Source: an uncultured Clostridium sp. (GTDB lineage Bacteria; Bacillota_A; Clostridia; TANB77; CAG-508). Taken from it: a stretch of 7,442 bases of DNA. The stretch lies in contig CAJKKA010000078.1 of assembly GCA_905200315.1 (NCBI GenBank), forward strand, positions 1-7,442. Direction: 5' to 3'. The position numbers and the translations under genes are program-made. A model generated the notes under the pieces. It saw only the letters and a list, made by a program, of their open reading frames with translations, searched no databases and had not been told where the DNA came from. This document shows, one piece after another, positions 1-6,163 of the stretch. Position 1 is the first letter of the stretch, and the number at the start of each line of letters is the position of its first letter.

Positions 1-37
1 TGTTGTGGAATTTTTTGGCGTGTGGTATAATAAATGA

Positions 38-1087
38 AATTGCGGTTTATGGTTAACAGAAACAGGATTTAAAATAAATTCTTCTTATATAACAATACCA
101 GGAAAATATGTAACTGTTGTACAAAACAGTGTAACAAAAGATGTAAAAGATAAATATGCTGGAATATCCTCAAAAGATGTGCAGTTAGCTATAATGCAGG
201 TTAAAGATATCGAAATTCCTGAAAATGAGTCTTTAATTGATGTAGTGCCAGATAGATTTATTTTAGATAATGGAAAAATCACAGAAGACCCAATTGGAAA
301 TTTAAGTAGCTCATTCACATTAAAAGCAGAAATAATTTTAGCAGAAAAAGACTATATAAAAAAATTAGTTTCAATATTTAAAAAAGTCGGATTAGACATT
401 AATGGATTAGTTCCAGTAACTCTAGCAGAAAGAAACTTAATATTAGATGTTAATGAATTAAATGATAATGTTATGGTATTAGATATAGGAGCGGGAAACA
501 CAGAGATAGGAGTTTTTGAAGGTTCTTCATATGTGTATACAAATACAATTCCACTTGGAGGAGATAATATTTCAAACGATATAGCTCTTGTACTTAACAT
601 TTCTGAAGAAGAAGCGGAAAAATTAAAAAGACAATATGGACTTGCATTAAAATCATTTATAGATAATGATAATGATATTTTATTAAATACTGTTAGAGAA
701 GAAAATAAAAATAAAACAATAAAAAGTTCAGAATTAATAGAAATAATGGAAGCAAGAATAGAAGAAATATTCTCTTTAGTAAATAAAGATATAACACTTC
801 AAAATATAAAACCAAGAGTTAATAATGTTATATTAACAGGTCAAGGAATAAGCAACATTAATAAAAGCGATGTTGCAGGTAAAATAATATTAAATATACC
901 AGTTAAAATGGCAACAGGAAGACTAATTAGTACTGTTAAGCCAACCTACAGAACAGCATATGCGTTGGTAAGATATATAGCTTCTAAACCATTTACAAAA
1001 AGTGTATCAAGCAGTATTGATACCGAGGGTGATGAAGGATTTATAAAAACTATTTTTGAGAAAATTAAAGAATTTTTTTATACATAA
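38..1087 (+). CDS. ftsA: FtsA, actin-like cell division protein, 5'-truncated
   Basis: FtsA anchors FtsZ filaments to the membrane and helps recruit the divisome. The frame is open from 38, just after an in-frame TGA at 35-37, and already reads as FtsA in the 1C (SHS2) subdomain (TETGFKINSSYITIPGKY, from about 56). The phosphate-2 motif LDIGAGNTEIGVFE is at about 479-520, IPLGGDNISND at about 548-580, and the adenosine-motif equivalent LTGQGISN at about 833-860, with Gln where many relatives have Gly. The protein ends in a likely amphipathic membrane helix (FIKTIFEKIKEFFYT, to 1084). About 349 residues remain of a usual 400 or more. The N-terminal 1A part with the phosphate-1 motif is missing, and bases 1-37 give no clean FtsA frame, so this is either a damaged contig edge or a frameshifted gene. 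The ATG at 179 lies inside the SHS2 domain and is not the real start. ftsZ follows after 46 bases, probably in one transcript. Confidence 0.9.
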   Translation, partial: NCGLWLTETGFKINSSYITIPGKYVTVVQNSVTKDVKDKYAGISSKDVQLAIMQVKDIEIPENESLIDVVPDRFILDNGKITEDPIGNLSSSFTLKAEIILAEKDYIKKLVSIFKKVGLDINGLVPVTLAERNLILDVNELNDNVMVLDIGAGNTEIGVFEGSSYVYTNTIPLGGDNISNDIALVLNISEEEAEKLKRQYGLALKSFIDNDNDILLNTVREENKNKTIKSSELIEIMEARIEEIFSLVNKDITLQNIKPRVNNVILTGQGISNINKSDVAGKIILNIPVKMATGRLISTVKPTYRTAYALVRYIASKPFTKSVSSSIDTEGDEGFIKTIFEKIKEFFYT

Positions 1088-1133
1088 TATGTATATTTGT
1101 TTTTAGATAAGGAAGTTTAGGGAGGAAAATTTT

Positions 1134-2261
1134 ATGATGGATTTTGATAATACAAACAATAATAATAACAATAATATGGAAATTGAAAGACCAATGGATG
1201 GTGCTGCAATAATTAAAGTAGTTGGAGTTGGAGGAGCCGGAAATAATGCTGTAGACAGAATGATTGAATCTGGAATAAAGGGAGTAGAGTTTATAGCTAT
1301 AAATACAGATAAACAACAACTAGTTAAAAAATCAAAAGCAGGAACAAAAATTCAAATTGGAGAAAAAATAACAAAAGGTTTAGGAGCTGGAGCAAATCCA
1401 GATACAGGAGCACAAGCTGCAGAAGAAAATAAATCAGAAATAGAAGAAGCTTTAAGAGGAGCAGATATGGTATTTGTTACTGCAGGAATGGGTGGAGGTA
1501 CTGGAACAGGTGCTGCACCAATGGTTGCAGGAATTGCAAAAGAAATGGGAATACTAACAATAGGAGTTGTTACAAAACCATTTACATTTGAAGGGAAGAA
1601 AAGATTATCACAAGCAGATAGAGGAATAGAAAGTTTAAAAAACAAAGTAGATACCTTAGTAATAATTCCTAACGATAAACTATTACAAATAATAGATAGA
1701 AAAACATCTATTATGGAAGCTTTTAAAATGGCAGATGATGTTTTAAGACAAGGTGTACAAGGTATATCTGACTTAATTGCTGTTACAGGATTAGTAAACT
1801 TAGACTTTGCAGATGTAAAAACAATAATGCTAAATTCTGGTGTTGCACATATGGGTATAGGTAGAGCATCAGGAGAAAATAGAGCAGAAGACGCAGCAAA
1901 ACAAGCTACAGAAAGTCCATTATTAGAAACATCTATAGAAGGAGCAAGAGGAGTAATAATAAACATTACAGGTGGAACAGACCTAGGATTACAAGAAGTA
2001 AATACTGCAGCTGAATTAGTACAAAGAAGCGTTGATCCAGAAGCCAACATTATATTTGGTGCCGTAATTGACGAAGATTTACATGATGAAATAGTTATAA
2101 CTGTTATAGCAACAGAATTTGAGAAAAAAGATACAAAATTAGGAGAAAAAATAATTTCAAAAGCTTGGAACGAAAAAATAAGTTCTATACCAGCAAGTGT
2201 TGATAATTCATCATCAAACGACTTAGATATTCCATCTTTTTTAAGAAAAAAACAAAAATAA
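1134..2261 (+). CDS. ftsZ: FtsZ, tubulin-like GTPase of the division ring
   Basis: FtsZ polymerises with GTP into the Z-ring that organises division, and also the polar septum during sporulation. The 375-aa protein is complete. The nucleotide-binding N-terminus [13 protein letters not shown] is at 28-40, the tubulin signature [10 protein letters not shown] at 120-129, and the T7 synergy loop NLDFADV at 222-228 with Asp224 and Asp227 for GTP hydrolysis. The C-terminal peptide DLDIPSFLR (363-371) should bind FtsA and SepF. The linker between the globular core and this peptide is short, about 30 residues. Residues 6-14 are an asparagine-rich stretch (NTNNNNNNN) encoded by AAT/AAC repeats, which could vary by slippage. 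GGAGG at 1121-1125 lies 8 bases before the ATG at 1134; a second ATG follows directly at 1137. The gene ends before a strong terminator, so ftsA-ftsZ form one unit. Confidence 0.98.
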   Translation: MMDFDNTNNNNNNNMEIERPMDGAAIIKVVGVGGAGNNAVDRMIESGIKGVEFIAINTDKQQLVKKSKAGTKIQIGEKITKGLGAGANPDTGAQAAEENKSEIEEALRGADMVFVTAGMGGGTGTGAAPMVAGIAKEMGILTIGVVTKPFTFEGKKRLSQADRGIESLKNKVDTLVIIPNDKLLQIIDRKTSIMEAFKMADDVLRQGVQGISDLIAVTGLVNLDFADVKTIMLNSGVAHMGIGRASGENRAEDAAKQATESPLLETSIEGARGVIINITGGTDLGLQEVNTAAELVQRSVDPEANIIFGAVIDEDLHDEIVITVIATEFEKKDTKLGEKIISKAWNEKISSIPASVDNSSSNDLDIPSFLRKKQK

Positions 2262-2279
2262 AATCAAATATAAAAAAAT

Positions 2280-2321
2280 AAAAAAAGAAATAATCTACTT
2301 TTGTAGATTATTTCTTTTTTT
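2280..2321. terminator. Intrinsic terminator after ftsZ
   Basis: A perfect 19-bp stem (2280-2298 with 2303-2321) surrounds a TTTT loop. An A-tract on the left and a T-tract on the right allow it to act on either strand. It separates the ftsA-ftsZ unit from spoIIGA-sigE. Confidence 0.92.
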
Positions 2322-2470
2322 CGCCACTAAGAAATGACAGACTTTTAAAAAATAAAATTATAAAATACTTTCAGCAAACGCAATATATTGTTTTTAACAA
2401 TTAGCTCTACGAGTTGTAAGGCGGAAATCTCTACTTACAAAAAGATAATTTATAAATTAAAGGAATAAAA
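2322..2470 (+). promoter_or_regulatory. spoIIGA leader with two inverted repeats
   Basis: This is the 149-base non-coding gap before spoIIGA, which must hold the spoIIG promoter. A weak promoter candidate is ATGACA (2334-2339) and TATAAA (2359-2364) with a 19-base spacer; the B. subtilis spoIIG promoter is also known for an over-long spacer. I see no clear Spo0A box (TGTCGAA) here. Two inverted repeats are visible: ATTGTT/AACAAT at 2387-2392 and 2396-2401 (3-base loop), and TTGTAAG/CTTACAA at 2414-2420 and 2434-2440 (13-base loop). The stretch around 2403-2433 is more GC-rich than its surroundings and contains CTCTAC twice. AAAGGAATAAAA before the ATG is a moderate ribosome-binding site. Confidence 0.45.
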
Positions 2471-3400
2471 ATGACTATATATATAGATATTATTTTTTTA
2501 GAAAATATAATAATGAATTTTATAATTCTACTATCTACAGGTTTAGTATTAAGAGAAAAAATATCATATATAAAAATATTTATAGCCAGTACGTTAGGCA
2601 GTATTTATGTGGTTGTAACCTACATAACAAATATGAAGTTACTATTAGGAATTTTTATGAAAATATTATTATCAATTGCAATGACATATATAGCTTTTAA
2701 TTCGAAAAAAGTAAAGAGGCATATAAAAGAAATTTTAACATTTTATTTAGTATCATTTGTATTTGGAGGAGCAGCTATAGCGACAATATATTTTATAAAA
2801 CCTCAGAATATATTAATAAAAAATGGAGTTTATATTGGAAGATATTCAACAATAACAATACTTATAGGTGCTATATTAGGATTTATATTAGTAAATATAG
2901 TATTTAAAATAATAAAAAAGAAAATAACAAAATCAGAATTAAATTGTACCATGAAAATTAAGTTTGAAGGAAAAGAGCAAATTATAAAAGCTATGTTAGA
3001 TACTGGAAATATGCTAAAAGACCCTATAACAAGAAAACCAGTAGCAATTATAGATAGTGAAATTGCAGAAAAAATTTTACCAAAAGAATTAATAAAAAAT
3101 ATACATAAAATTTTAGGAGGTGAATTTTATACAGAAGATGAGGAATCTAATAAATATATTTCTAAATTAAAAGTTATACCATATTCTTCTTTAGGAAAAG
3201 AACATGGGTTAATACTAGCATTTAAACCTGATATTGTAATAATTAAATATGAGGATGAAATTATAGAAATAAAAAACATTTTAATAGGAATTTCTGAAAG
3301 AAAATTATTTAAAAATACAGACTGCAAAGGAATTATAAGCTTAGAAATTATAAATGGAGGTACAATAAACAATGAATATTTTGAACTTGTTAAAAATTAG
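2471..3400 (+). CDS. spoIIGA: SpoIIGA, pro-sigma-E processing aspartic protease
   Basis: SpoIIGA is a membrane-embedded aspartic protease at the sporulation septum that removes the pro-sequence of sigma E in the mother cell after a forespore signal (SpoIIR in B. subtilis). The 309-aa protein has about five hydrophobic segments in its first 150 residues (roughly 5-25, 32-52, 58-76, 88-108 and 125-148). A cytoplasmic protease domain follows, containing the active-site motif LDTGN with predicted catalytic Asp177 and the downstream [10 protein letters not shown]. The motif [15 protein letters not shown] further on is also typical. Length matches the family. The 3' end overlaps the sigE start by 29 bases in a different frame, which suggests coupled translation of protease and substrate. 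The ATG at 2471 follows AAAGGA. Confidence 0.95.
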   Translation: MTIYIDIIFLENIIMNFIILLSTGLVLREKISYIKIFIASTLGSIYVVVTYITNMKLLLGIFMKILLSIAMTYIAFNSKKVKRHIKEILTFYLVSFVFGGAAIATIYFIKPQNILIKNGVYIGRYSTITILIGAILGFILVNIVFKIIKKKITKSELNCTMKIKFEGKEQIIKAMLDTGNMLKDPITRKPVAIIDSEIAEKILPKELIKNIHKILGGEFYTEDEESNKYISKLKVIPYSSLGKEHGLILAFKPDIVIIKYEDEIIEIKNILIGISERKLFKNTDCKGIISLEIINGGTINNEYFELVKN

Positions 3401-4104
3401 CGTTAATACTATTTATGCTAAATATATAGTTAAAGATGAAGTTGGAGAACTTCCAATATACTATGTAGGAGGAAGCCAAACCCTACCGCCACCATTAGAA
3501 GGAAAAGAAGAAGAAAAAATGTTGAAATTATTAGATGAAGGAGACGATGAAGCACGAAAAGTATTAGTAGAAAGAAATTTAAGATTAGTAGTATACATAG
3601 CAAAAAAATTTGAAAACACAGGTGTTGGATTAGAAGATTTAATATCTATAGGAACAATAGGGTTAATGAAAGGCGTAAATACATTTAAATTAGATAAAAA
3701 AATAAAACTTGCAACATATGCCTCAAGATGCATAGAAAATGAAATACTAATGTTTTTAAGAAGAAGCAATAAAATAAAAGGTGAAGTTTCTATAGATGAA
3801 CCACTAAACCAAGACGGAGATGGAAACGAATTATTATTATCAGATATATTAGGAACAGACTCAGATATAACCTCAAGAAACATAGAAGATGAAGTAGACA
3901 AAAAGTTATTAAGAGAATCTATAAAAAAACTAAATAATAGAGAAAAAAACATAATGGAATTAAGATTTGGCTTTATAACAGGAGACGAAAAAACACAAAA
4001 AGAAGTAGCCGATATGTTACGGAATATCACAAAGTTATATATCCAGATTAGAAAAAAAGATAATAAAGAAAATGAAAAAAGATATATTAAGCAAAACTAG
4101 TTGA
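3372..4104 (+). CDS. sigE: Sigma E, mother-cell sigma factor (pro-form), with +1 frameshift at CGG
   Basis: Sigma E directs early mother-cell transcription in sporulation. The pro-sequence is about residues 1-30, with cleavage expected near [14 protein letters not shown], as in B. subtilis pro-sigma E (YYIGGSEALPPPL). Core region 2 is at about 62-135 ([37 protein letters not shown]). Region 4 starts near 185 ([22 protein letters not shown]). After Leu216 (TTA, 4017-4019) the zero frame meets CGG at 4020-4022 and gives an unrelated tail ending at a TAG at 4098-4100. Skipping only C4020 restores [13 protein letters not shown], the recognition helix of region 4.2, and a stop at 4102-4104. The restored protein is 243 aa, close to the usual size (239 in B. 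subtilis). The zero-frame product would lack -35 recognition. GGAGG at 3356-3360 precedes the ATG by 11 bases. Programmed shift, mutation and sequence error cannot be separated here. Confidence 0.93.
4020..4022 (+). other. CGG +1 frameshift site in sigE
   Basis: The codon order is GAT ATG TTA CGG AAT in frame zero. Omitting the C gives TTA GGA ATA TCA CAA, which is the conserved SigE region 4.2. The extra base is uniquely placed between a Leu codon and the GGA for the conserved Gly of the HTH turn. Confidence 0.85.
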
Positions 4105-4128
4105 AAAAAATAACATAAGTAGTATAAT
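4101..4128 (+). promoter_or_regulatory. Sigma-A-type promoter for the HTH-like gene
   Basis: TTGAAA at 4101-4106 and TATAAT at 4123-4128 are separated by 16 bases. They overlap the restored sigE stop codon and lie about 57 bases upstream of the next start. The accessory gene can therefore be expressed independently of the spoIIG promoter. Confidence 0.65.
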
Positions 4129-4185
4129 ATAAGCATATTAGAATCTGTTGTCCTATTTTAAAATTTTATGATAGGAGGAATGAGT

Positions 4186-4773
4186 ATGAAAATGAAAAAT
4201 TTTAGTGAATTGGAAAAAACAAAAACGCGGATGCAATTAAGAGAATATGTAAGAGAAGTTGCTAACTTTTATGCTAATACTAATAATGGTATAAACAAAG
4301 AATACATAACAAATTACTACAAAATAACAGATAGCTGTTATTATAAAATACTAGAATGTGCAGTAATTTGGAATGTAGTAAATGAAGCAACAGTAAACAG
4401 AATGGAAGAAAAAACATGCTATAATGCACAGTTACATTCAGGAAGCTTCCGGCAAACAGAAGAGAAATATGCAAAATTAAGGGAAAGAAGAAAAGTATAT
4501 AAAGAATTTCCATTTACCAAAAAAGAAGCAAAAGAAATTACTAACCTTTTTATTGAAGAAAAAATTTCGAAAGAAGAATTAGCAGAAAAATATTGCACAA
4601 CAAAACCAAAAATTGATAAAGCAATATATGTAGCAATTGCAGAAAATTGGATTAAAGACGATCAATATATGAAGATAAAAGAAAGTAGTCTTAAAATTGA
4701 TTCGTCAGAAAAAACTTTGGGATTTTTTAAACAGTTAGATAATCTAAGAGCTTCAACTAAAGAGAGTAGCTAA
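4186..4773 (+). CDS. Unassigned protein with duplicated HTH-like unit
   Basis: I do not recognise this 195-aa protein. Start 4186 is chosen because AGGAGG (about 4173-4178) lies 7 bases before it; in-frame ATGs at 4168 and 4180 are upstream of or touch that site. The protein is charged, soluble and lacks a signal peptide or membrane segment. Two stretches resemble each other: about 20-66 (REVANFY...INKEYITNYYKIT...IWNVV) and about 113-156 (KEITNLF...ISKEELAEKYCTT...AENWI). Both look like helix-turn-helix units, so DNA or RNA binding is plausible but unproven. Codons 15 and 89 are CGG. Skipping the C at either site leads quickly to a stop, so they appear to be read in frame, unlike those in sigE and ylmC. 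The gene has its own promoter and sits alone between sigE and the next accessory gene. It could be a phage- or element-derived regulator. Confidence 0.8.
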   Translation: MKMKNFSELEKTKTRMQLREYVREVANFYANTNNGINKEYITNYYKITDSCYYKILECAVIWNVVNEATVNRMEEKTCYNAQLHSGSFRQTEEKYAKLRERRKVYKEFPFTKKEAKEITNLFIEEKISKEELAEKYCTTKPKIDKAIYVAIAENWIKDDQYMKIKESSLKIDSSEKTLGFFKQLDNLRASTKESS

Positions 4774-4784
4774 TAGCTACTCTC
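4762..4784 (+). terminator. Hairpin over the stop codon of the HTH-like gene
   Basis: GAGAGTAGCT (4762-4771) pairs perfectly with AGCTACTCTC (4775-4784) around an AAT loop, and the stop codon TAA spans stem and loop. The only T-run (4796-4800) starts about 11 bases after the stem, so this may be a weak terminator or an mRNA 3'-end protector. Confidence 0.5.
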
Positions 4785-4854
4785 ATGGTAGTGTATTTTT
4801 AGAGGTTAATATATTTATGATAATCCATTGAAAAGAATATTTTTTAAAGTTATG

Positions 4855-4884
4855 TTGACTAGATTAAAAGAAATATGCTATAAT
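4855..4884 (+). promoter_or_regulatory. Strong sigma-A-type promoter for the 69-aa gene
   Basis: TTGACT at 4855-4860 and a perfect TATAAT at 4879-4884 are 18 bases apart, with TG just before the -10 (extended -10). A near-perfect ribosome-binding site AAAGGAGG (4912-4919) lies 6 bases before the ATG at 4926. The gene looks set up for high expression. Confidence 0.75.
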
Positions 4885-4925
4885 AAAAAAGTCACAGTTG
4901 TTAAAACAAAAAAAGGAGGTATACT

Positions 4926-5135
4926 ATGGATACTTTCAAAAAGTTAGAAACTGAACATCAGAATGTCATTAAGGCAAGATTAAATGGCGAAAAATTAAAT
5001 TTTTCAAATTTAAGAAAAGCTACAAAAGAGCATTCTGAAGTAACAGGTGCCAAAATTAATTATAATGGTACCGATTTAGAATTATGGCGGAGTACTTGCC
5101 AGTATTTCCGTGAGATTCTGTTCAGAAGCAAATAG
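4926..5135 (+). CDS. Small unassigned protein (69 aa), paralogue of the 75-aa gene
   Basis: This short, basic, soluble protein has no signal peptide and matches no family I can name. It has its own promoter, a near-ideal ribosome-binding site and its own terminator, so it is an independent unit despite its size. Its sequence lines up with the 75-aa protein at 5878-6105: RL (18-19), F-x-NLR (26-30), KE (34-35) and QY (59-60) match RL (21-22), F-x-NLR (29-33), KE (37-38) and QY (63-64) with nearly equal spacing. Codon 55 is CGG. The paralogue alignment continues after it in the same frame (QYFREI against QYIDEK), so CGG appears to be read as an amino acid here. The 3' third uses CGG, CGT, CTG and GCC codons, unlike the neighbouring core genes, which hints at foreign origin. 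The stop codon lies inside the terminator stem. Confidence 0.8.
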   Translation: MDTFKKLETEHQNVIKARLNGEKLNFSNLRKATKEHSEVTGAKINYNGTDLELWRSTCQYFREILFRSK

Positions 5136-5162
5136 CCACCAATTGGTGGCTATTTACTTTTC
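5130..5162 (+). terminator. Terminator after the 69-aa gene
   Basis: A perfect 26-base palindrome (5130-5155) centred on AATT forms an 11-bp GC-containing stem, followed by ACTTTTCC. The stop codon TAG (5133-5135) is in the left arm. Confidence 0.75.
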
Positions 5163-5204
5163 CCTAATTTTATGCTTTAATATAAAACTATAGGAGGACA
5201 AAAA

Positions 5205-5858
5205 ATGATAGAAAAAGATATAAATATAGATACAATAAAAGAATATTTAAATGCAGATCCAAGTTTGTTATCAGACTTAGATAATATATATGAATATAGA
5301 AAGCTGAGAATTGAACAAACATATTATGGTCATTTAGCAAGTGAATATGATCACGAAGACATTATGAAACAAAGTAAAATTGTAAGAAATGCAGGATATA
5401 TGCAAAGAATGACCTGGGGTACAAATGTTGAAAAGTGCGAAAGTAGAAGAAGAAAGGCACATAATAGAGCATTAACATCTTTTAATAGTATTTTAAGAAC
5501 AGGAAAATTAAAAGAATTACCACAAATATACGAAGGAAAAACTTTAACAAATGAAGAGATTAAAAACTACTTAAGAGCTGAAAGAAGAGAAGAAATAACT
5601 GACTCAATGTTTGAATTACTATATATAATAGAAAATGGCATTATAGAAAAAGAAATTACAAATGAAAATAAAGGTTTGCAAGATTTGAAATATAAAATGA
5701 ATCAAGATAATAGAACTTTTGGCATATATAAAACTATATTAAAAGATGAAAGTGATGAAAAGGATGGAGGAATTGAATTTGATTTTTCTGGAGTAGAAAA
5801 TGATAAAGAAATAAGATTTGATTTCTCAGCTTTAGATAATAATGAAGAAAATAATTAA
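5205..5858 (+). CDS. Unassigned charged protein (217 aa) with C-terminal FDFS repeat
   Basis: I cannot assign a family. The protein is highly charged, soluble and probably mostly helical. A basic central stretch (CESRRRKAHNRA, about 78-89) could contact nucleic acid. The C-terminal 35 residues are acidic and probably disordered, and carry two copies of a short motif 13 residues apart: I190-E-FDFS-G-VEN and I203-R-FDFS-A-LDN. Duplicated aromatic-acidic peptides at a tail end often act as docking sites, but this is inference. AGGAGG (5192-5197) is 7 bases before the ATG. No convincing -35 is visible upstream, only TATAAA at 5181-5186, so the promoter is unclear. The 75-aa gene follows after 19 bases and is probably co-transcribed. 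Codon use is AT-rich with AGA arginines, like the core genes. Confidence 0.8.
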   Translation: MIEKDINIDTIKEYLNADPSLLSDLDNIYEYRKLRIEQTYYGHLASEYDHEDIMKQSKIVRNAGYMQRMTWGTNVEKCESRRRKAHNRALTSFNSILRTGKLKELPQIYEGKTLTNEEIKNYLRAERREEITDSMFELLYIIENGIIEKEITNENKGLQDLKYKMNQDNRTFGIYKTILKDESDEKDGGIEFDFSGVENDKEIRFDFSALDNNEENN

Positions 5859-5877
5859 ATAGTGTTGGAGTGAGTTT

Positions 5878-6105
5878 ATGGAAGAAAAGGTAACAATAGA
5901 AAACGTTTTAAAAGAATACGAAAAATATTTATTAAGTAGATTAATTGATAAAGAATACGATTTTAATAATTTAAGAGATATTGTAAAAGAATTTAATAAG
6001 CATGATGATATTTTTAATTATGATGATGAACAATCAAATTATGAAGTAGCAAATAATATAAAACAATATATTGATGAAAAAATTAGAGGTAAAAAAATAC
6101 AATAG
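5878..6105 (+). CDS. Small unassigned acidic protein (75 aa), paralogue of the 69-aa gene
   Basis: This protein resembles the 69-aa protein at 4926-5135 over most of its length: a helical N-terminus ending in SRL (20-22), FNNLRDIVKEF (29-39), then a more variable acidic centre and QYIDEKIRGKK (63-73). No domain, signal peptide or membrane segment is visible. GGAG (5867-5870) lies 7 bases before the ATG, and the gene follows the 217-aa gene after 19 bases, so the two likely form an operon. Two copies of the same small protein type, one with its own strong promoter and one beside a larger partner, suggest related or interacting products. No terminator of its own is obvious; the sigG leader hairpin starts 9 bases after the stop. 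Confidence 0.78.
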   Translation: MEEKVTIENVLKEYEKYLLSRLIDKEYDFNNLRDIVKEFNKHDDIFNYDDEQSNYEVANNIKQYIDEKIRGKKIQ

Positions 6106-6133
6106 AATAAATTAACCTTTTTTGGAAATAATA
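6105..6133 (+). promoter_or_regulatory. Candidate sigma-F/sigma-G promoter of sigG
   Basis: GGAAATAATA at 6124-6133 fits every position of the sigma-F -10 consensus GGNNANAHTR as known from B. subtilis. GAATA at 6105-6109 is a 4/5 match to the -35 GYATA, with a slightly short 14-base spacer. The start point would be near 6139-6141, just after the left arm of the hairpin that hides the sigG ribosome-binding site. Confidence 0.5.
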
Positions 6134-6157
6134 TAAAAAATATTTCTAAAGGAGGTT
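6114..6157 (+). promoter_or_regulatory. Hairpin masking the sigG ribosome-binding site
   Basis: Bases 6114-6130 pair with 6141-6157 as RNA over 17 bp (14 Watson-Crick, 3 G-U) around a 10-base A-rich loop. The right arm contains the whole AAAGGAGG (6148-6155) used by sigG. A T-run (to 6161) follows, so the structure could also end transcripts coming from upstream. Confidence 0.7.
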
Positions 6158-6163
6158 TTTTAT

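Noticed and set aside
179..181. ATG at 179 as the ftsA start
   Set aside because: Family-like FtsA sequence continues upstream to about 56 in the same frame, and no ribosome-binding site precedes 179.
1134..1190. Poly-asparagine start of ftsZ as a sequencing artefact
   Set aside because: The frame is intact and the ribosome-binding site fits; low-complexity N-termini occur in FtsZ. It is noted only as a possible slippage tract.
1352..2050. 232-codon open frame on the minus strand inside ftsZ
   Set aside because: It mirrors a strongly conserved gene in an AT-rich genome, has no ribosome-binding site and no recognisable protein features.
4017..4022. Classic P-site slippage as the mechanism at TTA-CGG
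   Set aside because: The Leu tRNA on UUA would re-pair badly with UAC after a +1 slip, so out-of-frame A-site reading of GGA is the more likely model if the shift is real.
3461..4030. 189-codon minus-strand frame opposite sigE
   Set aside because: Shadow of sigE codon bias; low-complexity Ser/Phe/Asn translation and no initiation signals.
4168..4170. ATG at 4168 as start of the 195-aa gene
   Set aside because: It lies upstream of the AGGAGG that serves the ATG at 4186 and would place that site inside the coding region.
4228..4452. +1 frameshifting at the two CGG codons of the HTH-like gene
   Set aside because: Skipping the C at 4228 gives a stop after three codons and at 4450 after about nine; the zero frame gives a coherent protein.
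5088..5090. +1 frameshifting at CGG in the 69-aa gene
   Set aside because: The paralogue aligns to the zero frame after the CGG (QYFREI/QYIDEK), and the zero-frame stop sits properly in the terminator stem.
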